A stretch of DNA of 64,000 bases. Source: Owenia fusiformis. Lineage: Eukaryota; Annelida; Polychaeta; Sabellida; Oweniidae. The position numbers and the translations under genes were made by a program. The notes beneath the pieces were generated by a model. That model saw only the letters and a program-made list of their open reading frames with translations, made no database searches and was not told the origin of the DNA. Position 1 is the stretch's first letter; every line of letters starts with the position of its first letter. Of the stretch, positions 46,531 to 59,420 are shown one piece after another. The stretch spans positions 15,881,181 to 15,945,180 of the forward strand of contig CAIIXF020000010.1 in NCBI GenBank assembly GCA_903813345.2, written 5' to 3'.

Positions 46531-48331
46531 TTTATGTCGATGCTTTTCAAGATGGTCGACGATACGCCACACTTCCGGTTCACATCTGGAGGGAAAGATG
46601 GCGATCCCCATCTAACAGTCAAATGTGTCATAATAATCATTTTGAGAGTGATGGTCAAGCTTAATGAATCAATCGATTATATTTATTCGACTTGATTATA
46701 TATCTCTTGAAGCTCCGAGTTCTGTAAAGCATTCTTAAGTTTTGAAAATTTGAATTTCCCGCTTTTTTCAATAATAGTTGACCTGAATTAACCCAGTTAT
46801 TTACGACGCGACATCTATTGTAAAATTCGGTTGAATTCAAAGGAGATAAACTAGAACAAAAAGCCGATTTGTACGTGAATTATTAAGTCATATCATTTCA
46901 AATAAAGGATAAACATACTTGAATTACAACATCAGCTCTGTAGGTAAGTTTAAATGCTTAGAACGAAGTGAACACGCTCCAAATTGATGAAATTATTGAC
47001 AATGTCAAAATGTGTGAGTTCAATCAAAACAAAGATGGCCGCCTAACTTTTAGAAAAGTTTAGAACTTTTCTAAAATGTTGTTCCTTCTATCAATTGTGG
47101 CTACCATACAACAGTGTGGTATTGTAATTTGAAGCATTAGTACCTGGATGAGATTATGAATATTTATCAATTCATATAGTTTACTTCACCAAAGTTAAGA
47201 AGCATTCCAGGTCATTCTGAAAACTGATTTTTCCAAATTCTTTCTTGAAAATGAAAGGCAGAATACTAATCCCCTCCTATATCAATACTCTCTCTATTTC
47301 AACTCAATCTTTCCAACTAGTTTATGTGCAAACATGAATTGCTTTATCACAAATAAATAGTTTCTTGATGTTGAACACTGATGTGTTCCTCTGCTATATA
47401 GAGTACATAGGGGCATTCTCAAAGCCACAGGGCATACCCAGACAAACCCTTGCAATCAGATGAAGCATTGTTTGACCCTTTGATATGTCACCCTATCAGT
47501 AAAATGATGAATCGACATCGTTCTGTGTCCAAGAATACCCCTATGTACTCTAATATACATTGTACTTCAATGTTATTGTAACGACCCATAGGCGCCTCCA
47601 GGAAGCTGAAGTGTAACTAGCCAGATACTGGACATGAAAGGGAGTGTTTTTAATTTAATATGATGTGCATGAATCAAACCCTGAATCAAACTCTTCTGTT
47701 TCTCGACTGATGCTCTACTGCTCGAGACAGCAAGGGCTAGGCACTATAGCTGGGCTGAATAGTAGTGTTGTCGCGATGTGCCATAATCGTACATCGATGC
47801 ATCGGCAATTTTCAGTAGTAAACATGGATGCACATCGCGATGTACATCGAGAAAAAGTCTGCGAAAAGTGCACTGAAATACCGAACGCTAATGCACTGAA
47901 ATACTGAACAGAACAAATTAATAAGAGTACACTCACGGGGTACCATCGAATAATTTTGGCAACGTACCGGAGAACGACATTTTACTAAGAAATGGCAATA
48001 ATTTAGCACAATATATTTTTTAACTAGAGTTCTATTTTGATTTTGACAAAAGTAAGTATTCCATGCAATAACTATTTCATTCATGAGTTTGTAGGAATTC
48101 TGTTGGAACCCAGTTCTGATCAAGTACGAAGTTATTGAAATCGGCGCAGACGGACTTTACTCCGAAAGATGGTTTTTCGATTATAACTTTTCACAACATT
48201 TAAGTATAGACTTTTGAAAAAAGTACAGAATAGTCCTTATACTTTTGAATAATTCTGTTATTTCTGATTCACCTGACTCTGATTTGTTTAATTAAAAAAA
48301 AAGTTTTAAAAATATTACTAAGGAATGTAAC
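46531..48331. other. Upstream region of the THAP gene
   Basis: No supported gene. It presumably contains the THAP promoter and 5' UTR on the minus strand, though no TATA box is clear. Around 47,765–47,850 there is a short tract rich in catcgatg/catcgcgatg palindromes (gtcgcgatgtgcc, tacatcgatgcatcgg), which looks like the end of a degraded DNA transposon. ORFs of up to 103 codons here lack recognisable domains. Confidence 0.4.
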
Positions 48332-49171
48332 CGGAGCTGGGAACGTAACCAGAGCAGATCAGTTGAATTATTTAATCAAAAAAATTAAAATATATGATTT
48401 AAAGCACATATACTAATTTAAAAACATACGGGATTGTTCGAATGCGTATTTATTACATTTTATTTAAAGAAAAAATTTATCCATTGTGAAAAATTAAATT
48501 TGGCATTAACCATGCATAAGTGCACTTACCTTAGAAAGGCTATCAAACATAGAACAATCATTGTATGGAGAATGAAGTGATTAAATGTAGTAAGCAAATA
48601 ATTCCATTTGATTTCACCCATTGTATTTGTTCAGCGAACTATTAGAACCCACTCTGTTATACTAATTTCGTATATATATACTGTTTATACATACATGTAT
48701 TATACTTCTAAGACAACTTCTCTTTTTCAGGGGAAATAAAAGCATTTAAATGCTAGATTATTAAAAAAGTAAGGATACAACGAACTGTATATAGCGTCTT
48801 GTCGTGTGCTCGACCAAATCGAATCAACATATGCTTTCTGAAATTCTTCACCTAACCCCTCCCCCTCCATATAAACGTAAGATGTTTGAGTGGGTGCCCG
48901 TTTATTGTTTTATGCAAAACCAGTTGTTATCCATCTTTGTTTCGATAAACCTAGGAGTGGGTCATTAAGCAAGTAAGAAAGTGAATGATTTTTTCTAGTT
49001 AAACTACAGAACATTGCTTTTCAGTCGTTAATAGACAGTGTTCGATAATTCTATCACACCAAGTAAGCTGACATATGTGTTTGTAAATAATATATATGCT
49101 TTAAATCATATATTTTATTTTTTTAAATTATATAATTCAACTGATCTGCTCAGGTTACGTTCCCAGCTCCG
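48332..49171. mobile_element. 840-bp MITE with TIR of about 90 bp
   Basis: The left arm starts CGGAGCTGGGAACGTAACC (48,332) and the right arm is its inverse ending at 49,171. Both continue through gagcagatcagttgaatta and an AT-rich part with atatatgatttaaagca. There is no clear target-site duplication and no ORF. Confidence 0.7.
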
Positions 49172-49324
49172 TGCAATTTAATTATGCTTTGTTTGCGAAT
49201 GTCGTAAAATCGCGAACATTTATCATCGCGAAATTTGTCTTTTAAATCCCTGTTGATTTGTCGACCCAGGACTTTTTATGTTTTGTTCGGTGTAAAACGT
49301 TTTGTCCAGTGTTGTTGGGTGATA

Positions 49325-49515
49325 ATTCAAAAAAGGCTTAAAATGTATAACATTTTGAATTGGCATATTAGGCCAACAAAGGCAAGAACTGTTGACGACA
49401 ATGATATCCAACAAATTGAAGTTGAAAAAGCCATTCAAGAAAATTCAAATAAATGCCCTAAACATGGGAAATACAATCATTTTTCGGATTCTGAATGGGC
49501 TAAAATAGCCAGATA
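49325..49515 (+). pseudogene. Fragment resembling the N-terminus of a transposon-derived HTH protein
   Basis: The frame ends with CPKHGKYNHFSDSEWAKIAR and a stop. It recalls the N-terminal segment (KRGKY…FS..ERA.IGKYA) of pogo-like or related HTH proteins in invertebrate genomes. The match is from memory and short, the start is unclear, and nothing downstream continues it. I treat it as a broken fragment beside the MITE at 48,332–49,171. Confidence 0.3.
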
Positions 49516-52500
49516 GCCAAAAAGGCATGTAAGTATATTAATATTATCAATATGAAGTTTACAGAGCTGGAGGAAAAAGTTCAAAATTAACCACGAAATT
49601 GCAATTTTGAAAAATCGCGAGATTTTATAGCGTTGAAATTTACCAGGAGTAGAGTAGCTGATAGGAAATTTCCTGCAAAATTGAAAGTTTTGCTATAAAT
49701 GACAATATGAAGGTTGTCCTAAAAAGTCCTGATTTAATTATCCTGAAAATGGAAGAGTTTGTATTAATCATGATATGATTTCATCAGTACTGTATAATGT
49801 TTAGATAACAATAGTGGAGATTTCTTTTGAGGCTGCTTACAGGATGGAATTTAAGTCAAGGGGGTCAAGTCAAATTAATTGTCATTTTGCAATATGTTGA
49901 CATATTGACCTTATGCCTTATGTAAAATAATTTACTTTTATCGACTTGATTAAAACAACAAAAAATATAATGAGCTGGGTAATCCAGTATATTGTCCTCT
50001 TTTCATAATAAATACTACAAGATAACATACCCAGCCATAGGGCTTTATTCCCCATTATATGCTCTAGGCATTATGCTCTGAGGTCAATTCTAATCATAAT
50101 TCTTATCCTACAGAGAGAGAGACCCAAATCTTTACCACAAATAACTGTCAAAAGTTTCAGTAATCAGGTCTCTTGAATAAAGTACATGCAAAAGTAAACA
50201 CGTGCCAGTGAACTCTTCGACTTTTGTTGACAGAGCGCTCTTGCTTAGAGTGATCAGAGATTTACAATAAACCAAAAACAAACAAATTCATTATAGTTAA
50301 ACAATCATATCTTCGTCTTATAAGATTAGCTTTGAATTAACCTTGTATTAAAGTACTAGCCACAGAAAGCTGTTTTTGTTACAGGTTCGTTCTGAATGTA
50401 TTTTGAAATATCAAATATCAATGACCAGGGTTGTGCCTTATTGTGGCAGTCACCTTTTGACCACAACTTTTCTTCATTTAATATCTCAAGAACAGGAAAA
50501 GACATATAGGATATATACATGAAATAATGTTATCATTTTTATAATGATATAATTTTGTTGTCATCGTGGGGTTATGCTGCTTGTATCACTTTTAGGAATA
50601 TCGTAGATATAATTTTTTCCAATGTAAATTTAGATTTTAGAAATGGTCCTGAAGACTTTGGCCAATTATTTTATAAATGCCATTGTTATAATCTGTCAAC
50701 TTAATATCCCTGTAAGTGATATTAGCATATATACCTATAAGCTGGTAGTTATTATAGCTATTGATACTATTATAACACCTGTCTCATTGATAGATTATAA
50801 TCAAAAATTTCAAGTATTTGCTCATAATTGTAATGAAAAATGTTCAATTTTCTATATCCGACAAGATGCAAATAATTTAAGTAGCACAGAAGTAGGTTTA
50901 GAATTTGAAGTTTGTATTGAATATGCGTCGAAGATTTTTATAGAGGATGTTCTTGAATTTGAGTATTTGTTTCATTTAGCCATTCTCCCTTCAAGTTTAG
51001 CGATGTTATAGTATAAGCAACACTCATTGGACAATGCATTCTGTATGATATGTTTCACGCAAATATATTTTTGAATCAGTGATGTAGCCAATATTCAGGA
51101 TTGTTTACATAGAAAATATGAGAGGTTAGAGGTTCTTGAGATTGCGAATAGTGTAGAACAAATCCTAAGAATCCAGGTGTATAACTAAGAGACTAAATCT
51201 CAAAAGAGAAATCATATCAATATCCCTGTTTATACAAAAGTTGAAATCCATAGCATTAAATAGGGCCAAATCTTGTGGTTACTAACCAAAACATCAAAAC
51301 TAATTTTCTCTAGAAAGCAAAAAAATATATGTGTAGTACATGAACCAATAACATGAGGATATACATGTATTGAAACATGCTTTAATAATTACGTAGCAAT
51401 TTGTCTGAATTTTAGTGCTTGATATTTAGGGTATATTTCAAAATGAGAATCCGTTTAACAAGGGTGTTCTCCTAGCCTGTGACATCACCGACTGGCACTG
51501 ACTTGTTACCTTACGGCTCGAAACATGACACGTGTGGGGGTCAAAATGTAAAATATAGAATCATCATTATGCCATGGCACATCTTTTCTATCTATTTTTT
51601 TCTATTTTTATACTAATGTGTTAAAAGTCTGCCTAAGACATCAGTGTGTCCTGACTATATTAGACATAAATATATGTGTGTTTGCTTCATAGGCATTTTG
51701 TCACCAGCAACCAGGTTATGTACCCAGATTTGAATTTAACTGAGAATTAGTTTTTATTTATGTTGAATCAGATGTTCTTTTGAAATCTTATGACTCAGAA
51801 TAGTGAATTTTAACCATGCTTTATAAATGGAACTACCCTGAGGTAACGAGCTAGTACTAAATGATAATGAAGCTTTCTTTTAAATAAGGAAAATCAAACT
51901 GTTGGAAGAGGTAATAAAAAGAAGTTATTCACCATGAGGGATTTGATATGGGGAATATCACAAGGATGATATCAATATTCAATATTTCCTGAGGGAACCC
52001 AGTGACCCCTCACATTTTTTGTCTTAGCCTCTCAAAAGCTTCATCCCCACTCTAAGTTTAAGAGAAACCTCCGGAATTGCCGAACCAACCAGAGCTTGTC
52101 ATCGCCAGATGGAGAGTTTTCTGTGTATGGCCATTTCCTCTCCGATGTCATCATTGACCCAGCAATGATCAATATTTAAACATTATTGTTTTTTATGTTT
52201 CTGATTGGTTGCATGATTGGTTTGAATTTTATGACACAGGGTTCTGTATGATTGTCACTGGCAAAGATTTAGCCATTCTGCTACATTGACCTATTCAGAG
52301 GTTTGAACTTAACTCTGAGCTCAGGGTATATATAAAGCATTTGAATATTTGTTACCAATTGCTAATTTTTTGTTTCTACCTTTTGTCTTTCAGTAGAATT
52401 ATTCCTGTCCTTTTATGATGTCAGAGTTGTTCATTCTATAGTAGAAGCACCAAAGACAAGAGGTAATCTTAGATTAGTTAGATAATACATTGAATTAAAG

Positions 52501-55500
52501 TACATGTATAAACACAAACATTAATATTTCTGATATCCATCCATATATTAAAAGTACAGTACAGTAAATGAACACCTCTCAACCTGAACATTTTTTCATC
52601 TTATTTTGTGTTAGACTTCCAAGTTTAAAAGACCTCAAAATGTGACAATCCAAACACTTTTGGCTGTCTCAATGGCATTCAGATTGACTGATTCTACTCT
52701 ACTGAACTAGCCTCCCTAGATCCTTCATATGAATCTAAATTCCCACTTGGTCTTTAGTCAGACTATTGTGTCCTTGATATGATTGGATGTCTTGTTGCCT
52801 AGCAATATAACATATAGGTATGGCGATTGTTTATTGATACAGACTATTTGGCAAGTGAGAATCTAACATTTCAACATGTTGCAGTTGGCCAATGTTTATG
52901 TACTGCTATAAAAATAGCACCATGGTGTATCTTACCTCCACAGAGGAAAAAGAGTTGTATTCACCATTAAAATCTTGATTTATGATAAAGTATCATGATT
53001 TTAGCTAATTAATTTCATATCCATTCTTTATGGATAGAGCTTACATGACATGGAATGTTTAGTTTTTGCCTGAATTGTGGCTTTGAATACTGGGTGCATT
53101 TTGTTGTTGCAAGGTTTGAGCTTTAACCACAGATATCAACATTCAACTTGCTTGGTCCAGTTGGATATGCCACTTAGAAAATCTAAACATTGGATCAGAT
53201 GGTGAATAAAACCCCCTCTGCTTTCAAATTTTCTATCATTCTTTATGCACAAAAATTTAACGTTTCCACACAAAATTGGACATTTTTTAGCATAAGGGAG
53301 TGTAGGTAATTAAAAAACTGCAAACAAGGAAAAGGTTCTGAGTGTTGTTCGGCAGTGTTTGTCTAGATTTACTCAGTTTGATAGTAAATCCTAACTTGTC
53401 ATTTCTATACATGAGTTCAGTTTTCTTAAAATCACGTCTTGTCATTTGAAGATTCATATTTAATATTTTTCTTGGTCCAAGTATATTTTTAAAAACATTT
53501 GTGGTGAATGGTTGTTTTTTATGAATATCTTAAGGATTACATGTTTTTATCATTCAGGCATGACCACCACCCTTTTCCTATTTCCCATATTTATAACTCT
53601 ATTACACATGAGAATAAAAGTTCATATAGGGAAAAGAAACAGTCTATGAGTGTACTATCCTTACTCCGTTTGTTTATTTCGTGGTATGAGGGAAGTAGTT
53701 CTATTAGAAACCTGTTTGGGGACTTCTATGGTAAACAACAGCACCATCTTTGGATAGAATACTCTCATTTGCAGGCATATTATGCTTTTCGTGGGATATT
53801 TTCGTTGTAATTCTTTTGACATGAAGGTGAGATGTTTTGCTGTATTTGTCTGAAATTCTTTGAAAATCGATGGGCTGCGATTTGTGAAATTCTAATTTGA
53901 ACTTAATCAATTTAACATGCATCTCAATGGTACAAAAAGTAAGGAGAGTTCTACCTATCCAAGTTAGTTTGAAAAACAACAAAGGAAAAATCTAGGCCAG
54001 AGTTGAGACTTCCCCCAAGGTAATTGCGAGGCAACACTGCTCATAATGAATGCAGGGCTTTCTTATCAATGTAGATTTACTTAGGAAATGTTTTCTGAAG
54101 CATACAAGGCCACTTGATAAGGTGTTTAGCTAGGTGCTTCCCTCATTCAAGGTTGCATTGTGTTTGTTGTTCTGTGTTTTGCCTACAAAAATAAAGCCGA
54201 TACTTCTTCTTAATTCAAACAAGATGTTACTTTCATTGAAAGATGTCACTGTTGATTCTTACTCCAATAATCAGACAGTTTGTAGGATGCACTCATATAA
54301 GAATACCAGCATTTTTTAGACTTCTATTGTAAGATTTTGTCTTATTACTGAATAAGATATTTCTAAACTAAGCCAAAAGATATCACAGTGTGAGTTCAAA
54401 TTTTAGAATCGATTTAATGAAATATAAATATAATAGCCAGTTATTTGGTCATGCAATAATATAAACTACAGCTGTAAATTAAAATATACAATACAGATAG
54501 AGATGGGGGAGGAGCATTTTTAAAATTTCTTGAATTTTTTCTCTTCAGGGAATCTTCAAATCTGACAGTGCTGCTGTACTTTTGTAAATGGAATCTTTAT
54601 TCATGAAAGCCATCAACTATTTCCCATTGAATACAGTCTTTATTCATTGTTTCATATCTTATAAGAAGTAAATTAGCTTGTGGAGATTTTTTCAACTTCA
54701 TTCCTTTATGTTTCTCCATAAGGGCTGTTCTATCTAAAAATTATTTCGCTAGCTTTTGAATTCTGAAAAGATTCTACAGAAATAAGCAGCATACTAAAAT
54801 TACGTTGTTAGATGTAAAAGATCTTTCTGGTGGTATAATACATTTCACGATTAAAAGAAATGTGCCTTTAGATTTTGATATATTTTTGTTACATTAAAAT
54901 ATTCCACAAAGCGTTGATATGCTGCAAGGGTGCTGAGATTGGATTTTCAAGTTTGTCATATTTGTTAGTGATAATTTATATAATTTAGACCCTATTGAAC
55001 CAGACGATAGTCGTAAGTAGCACCCCGTATAGCAATTCTAATCAAGAATCTGATGAAAAATAATCATTTTTCTTCTTCATCTTCATGTAGACCCCAAAGT
55101 CATGTTTGTCTTAGGTTTGAAGAAAATGAGATTTCACTCTTAAGATGTTGATGGGAAAATACAGTCTTGATTCAATGAGGAATTACTACTCAACAGATTA
55201 TAGATTTAACAAAAGACTGAATATAAAATGCCCAGGGGTTTATTATCAGAAATATATTGGTTAAGATTACACCATCATTGAAGCCTTGGATGCCATTACA
55301 TCATAACAGAAAGCAATAGAGTTATGAATTTTTCAAACAAGAATGTTCTAGTAGTTGTCCCAGCCATAATATCATTCCTAGCCTCTATCCTAAGAAAATT
55401 ACAGACCGAAATCAGAATGGGTTTTAACCAAATTGAAATTCCCTATTGGTTCCAGATTCTGGGTGTTATGTATTTTAAGATCTTTTGAAGACCGGTTGCT

Positions 55501-56434
55501 ATTGTAAAATGACTGAGGCAATTAGACTTGATATACCAGGGTTGGATACATGTATCTGTATTAATCAGGGGAAGCTTTAGATATCTGATATTGAATTATT
55601 TCATACTTCAAGACCATATCCATCCTTCTTCAAAGCTGATTGGTACTCTTTTCAATAGAGTAGTTTGATTCTGCTTCATTAAAAGTGAGTTTCATGTGCA
55701 TAACTAATGTACAAGGGTCTAACTCAGAGTACCTCTTTGGTTTTTCTGTATACTAGTATAAGTTGACATGACTTCCTATTGCTAAATACCAGCATATTAT
55801 TTAGAAAATGCATCAATGTTAATAAAAGGGTGTACCTATTATCCTTCAGAATGATGCATGGCATAATGGCTAATCATCTTTTTATGCTATTAAAGCCTAT
55901 ATATCATCATTAATGATAAATTAATAGGTTGTCTATGAGCATGTGGCATAATATTACAAAAATATCTATTTAAGATGAACAACTGGTATGTTCTTTGTTA
56001 TGTGCAGTTAAGGTAGGCCTAGTAGGATTGTGGGTTCTGGAATCCATTATGTCTAGGATGAGACATGAAGAAGTTTTGATCTAGGACAGTAAATTTTTCA
56101 TTAAGTGTAGGAATTGAGATTTAGAAGTTTAAAATGATGAAATACCATGGTGATGTCAGTTTTTGAGGACTCAATATTGAATGTATCATATTATGACCAT
56201 CAAAGATTGTTGTTCCCCTCTCAACTTCTCTTGGGTAAATTCACTCAGCCTACCTTCAGTTTTAAAAATTAATACCTATCAATATAAAACTTGTCAGATA
56301 AGACAAAGGGTACTACACAAGTTTTAATCGTCATGTAAAAACACCAGATAACAATTGATACATAAAAACACAACTTGAGTACCAATTATTTCAGTTTTGA
56401 AGAGTTATGAACATCACTCACTGGGGGGTATCGT
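49516..56434. other. Gene-poor stretch
   Basis: About 6.9 kb of AT-rich sequence without a supported gene. The longest ORFs (122 codons at 50,643; 100 codons at 53,508) have low-complexity, AT-driven composition and no domain. A partial copy of the gttattcacc hairpin family lies at 51,924–51,990. No RNA gene was recognised. Confidence 0.45.
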
Positions 56435-56722
56435 GATGCAACAACACCGTGTTGTTGCATCAAGATGGCCAGACTTCCGGTGATAGATTTTCGTACGATA
56501 TTTTGTTTTCCCAATTTAAACCAATTTCTAGGACGAGTTGCTCAATAATCATACACGTGCAGTTAGCTCATGATCTATATTTTAAAAAACTCTCATTAGT
56601 ATGCATGTAGCATCATCAAGAAGCGAGAAATTCGCGGTAATTCCTCACTATTGATGCAACAACACCACTCTGTTTATTATCAATGATGCAACAACACCAA
56701 TGTGCTGATGCAAAAACGCCAA
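56435..56722. repeat. Palindrome plus direct repeats of GATGCAACAACACC
   Basis: gatgcaacaacac at 56,435–56,447 and its exact inverse at 56,449–56,461 leave a single central base. The motif recurs in direct orientation at about 56,653 and 56,685, and in degenerate form (gatgcaaaaacgcc) at about 56,708. Non-coding. Confidence 0.65.
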
Positions 56723-57084
56723 TATAATGTATCATTGAATATCAAGAGAAACTGTTTTATGTTCTGTTTATAGGTGTTGGTCGGGACATGAATAAAACGC
56801 GTGAGTGCGTGGTTCATGAATGAAACATATTTTGTTTGATTCCTTAATGTATTTGTCTTTATCAAAGTAAATAACCATTATGTTAAAATAATGGATTTAT
56901 ATTCAATGAAGTTTTGTAAGGGAGTCTTCTGTGCCTGTTTCCAACTTTTAAACCAGCTTTGAAAAGACCGCGCTGGAACCAACCAATCAGAAGCCAGAGA
57001 ATTAGGTCAGGTAAATAGCGTCCCCGAAAGCAGCAAAACAAAGGATTGAAACTTCGCTGGATTCGTTTCGATTGATACACAACT

Positions 57085-57092
57085 TATATAAA
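57085..57092 (+). promoter_or_regulatory. Possible TATA box upstream of the retrotransposon ORFs
   Basis: TATATAAA lies about 740 bp upstream of the hydrolase ORF. A donor-like gaggtaagc follows at 57,097, and an acceptor-like tgtttcag ends at 57,814, just before the hydrolase ATG at 57,825. The arrangement suggests a short 5' exon, but the donor is very close to the TATA box, so this is weak evidence. Confidence 0.2.
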
Positions 57093-57824
57093 GATTTGAG
57101 GTAAGCAGCTTACGATTTCTATGAGATAAGCTTTCGCTGTACGTGCTGAAGAAGTCTCGACGTAAATAGTTCACGGGGGTTTGAGATTTCGAGGACCGAA
57201 ATGAGAAATTATTTTTGGAAAAGGCAATTTTGAATGGCGATCTTTTAGCCGAAGTTTGGATGTTGTTTAAAGCGTTGGGATATCATTTGAAGTGAACTAT
57301 TTGAATGTTGCTAGCGTCGAAGACTTGTATCAATACATTACCTCAATGAAATTAGATCGCAAGCTTATCAGGATAGTGGTTTTAGGGACGTTTTGCATCA
57401 ATTTTACGTTCACTATCGTTCGAGTTGACAGAAAATGGAGGCCAAAAAATGGCATCTCAACGCTCGGGAAAACGGGACAAAGTAACCTTGTTAAACAGTC
57501 CGAGATGTGTTTTGATGTTCATAGTTTTTAAAAAACAAAGCCATTACGCATCAAACAGTCATATTTAGTTGTGTAAAATGTTTTTATGGGACTTTTATAG
57601 AGGCTATAAAATATTGCGCAGTCTTTTAAAAATGATCACGCATCACGCGCGTGGCTAGGCATGGGGGTGGATCAATAGCAAATGCACTTGGGGTACGTTT
57701 TTCCCGACATATAATAATGGGCGATAATAGGTGAAATGGTCATTTAAAATCAATCACGTGATACGAGTTAACTTGAAGCATGGGCTTTAGGTTTTAATTA
57801 TATCAATGTTTCAGGGTCCAAACA

Positions 57825-58541
57825 ATGAGGCTGCCACGCATGTTAATAGCGGGTCATAGCTTCGTAAGTAGGATAGAGTCCCCCCCAGTGATTTGGAAAT
57901 GCCCATCAAACCTTGGACTAACAAATGCGTTGTTGACTTTTGAGGGACTGAGTGGTGCATCGACAGAAAGTTTGTGGGAAAAGCGCCTTCAACACATCAA
58001 TCTCTGTAATTTTGATGGAGCATTTATACAAGTGGGTGGAAATCAGCTGACTGGTAGAGATTGTATTGGCGAAGTAAAGGAAGTGGTGGACAAAGTTATT
58101 CACCTAGCCAAGAGAATTCAAGAGAAGGTACCACTGGTATATGTCGGAAAACTCTTCTACAGAGGGGTATCAGACGCCCCCTCCTGCAGATTGCGCACAG
58201 ATGAAGAAGCAGAAATTTATAATAGAAAAGTGGAGATGACAAATAGGCTATTGAAAGAGAAATTTAAAGACCTCAAAAACATTCATCTATGGTATACTAA
58301 AGGTGTTCAGTTATTTGCACAAGACCTTCTTCAAGAAGATGGAACCCATTTGAATAGAAGGGGACATAAAAAATTCTGGAGGACATTGCGAGGAGCGACA
58401 ATCCAGGTGATTAAGTGTAGGTGCATGTTTGTTGCTTTGGGATCAAATGAGCTTAGGTTACTAGCCTATATCTATATGGTTGCAACAAATTTTGTCCCGC
58501 TGAGGCATGTTTTAACTCTGTGCATACGCTTTTACGCTTAA
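57825..58541 (+). CDS. SGNH/GDSL-type hydrolase of the retrotransposon
   Basis: The 238-codon ORF shows the SGNH blocks: nucleophile serine in AGHSFV (about residue 12), glycine in the FEGLSGAS block, asparagine in VGGNQL, and D..H in DGTHLNRRGH near residue 185. This fold covers esterases and lipases; SGNH-like ORFs have been reported in Ngaro and some LINE elements, with unknown role. The last 43 codons after ATIQ run into the tandem repeat tract and look non-coding. A donor-like CAG|GTGATT at 58,406 suggests the true ORF ends by splicing to the acceptor at 59,405, which adds two codons and a TGA just before the Gag ATG. Confidence 0.75.
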   Translation: MRLPRMLIAGHSFVSRIESPPVIWKCPSNLGLTNALLTFEGLSGASTESLWEKRLQHINLCNFDGAFIQVGGNQLTGRDCIGEVKEVVDKVIHLAKRIQEKVPLVYVGKLFYRGVSDAPSCRLRTDEEAEIYNRKVEMTNRLLKEKFKDLKNIHLWYTKGVQLFAQDLLQEDGTHLNRRGHKKFWRTLRGATIQVIKCRCMFVALGSNELRLLAYIYMVATNFVPLRHVLTLCIRFYA

Positions 58542-58830
58542 AGAAGTCCCACGCTTATATTATTTGTCCCGCTGAGGCATGTTTTTATTAACTGTTTGCT
58601 TACGTTTTTCTGCATAGAGACTTCGCTTTCGCTGAGGCATGTTTTAACTCTATGGATACGCTTTTACGCTTATAGGAGTCCCACGCTTATATTTCTTGTC
58701 CCGCTGAGACATATTTATTAACTTTTGGTTACGCTTTTACACATAGATAGACTTTCGCTTATATGTCTAGTCCCGCTGGACATGTAATTTTGTATGTACG
58801 CTTTTACGCTTATAGAGCCAATTGCTTATA
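58495..58830 (+). repeat. Degenerate tandem repeats with 132-bp higher-order period
   Basis: The phrase gctgaggcatg or a variant recurs at 58,499, 58,571, 58,631, 58,702 and 58,775. Alternate units match each other best (58,499 with 58,631; 58,571 with 58,702), giving a period of about 132 bp made of two sub-units of 60–72 bp. Each carries acgcttttacgctta-type text. Related tcccgc.gagaca phrases continue to about 59,110. The tract lies between the hydrolase and Gag ORFs. Confidence 0.75.
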
Positions 58831-59420
58831 TTGTAGTAGGGAGAGGGTCTCAGATTCATGTGTCCTGCAGAGGTACTATTTATAAGCTCTGTTGTCGCTC
58901 TAAAGATTTTCTTATTTCTTATGGATGATGTTGTGTTTGCGGGATAAAAGTTATTGCTGAGACCTTACTAATGTAATGCTGTTGGAATTAACATTACTTG
59001 TCCCGTGGTGATAGTGTATATGCTTAGCCTTTGCTTATGTTTAAATCTCGCTTTTCTAGCTTTATAGACAGCATGATGTTTATTTTAAATTTAAGTCCCG
59101 CAGAGACATTTACAAGGCATATTCGCATAATTGCACATTCGCTATCAGTGTTGTGATAAAAATTTACACCAATTTTGACAAAATACAATCTAGAAATAGA
59201 AGTAATATCTGGATATTTTAAAGTGAAAATTAAAAGTATGCTTAAATATCAGCTGATTTGTTTAAAATAGCATTAGTTTTGGTGCATTATACGCTTTTAA
59301 TGTATATCTGTTCGCTAACAGGTGATTGCTATACATGTGAATTTATATAAATGTTTGGTAGAGTTGACACTCTGCTCAGGGAGTTTAATAATGTCTTCTT
59401 TGTAGGTACACTGAAGAGGG

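Noticed and set aside
47660-47960. Short gene near 47.7–47.9 kb
   Set aside because: The ORFs on both strands overlap a catcgatg-rich palindromic tract typical of a degraded transposon end; there is no domain and no consistent exon structure.
50643-51011. 122-codon ORF in the gene-poor region
   Set aside because: Ile/Tyr-rich and AT-driven, with no domain, no splice context and no neighbouring coding signal.
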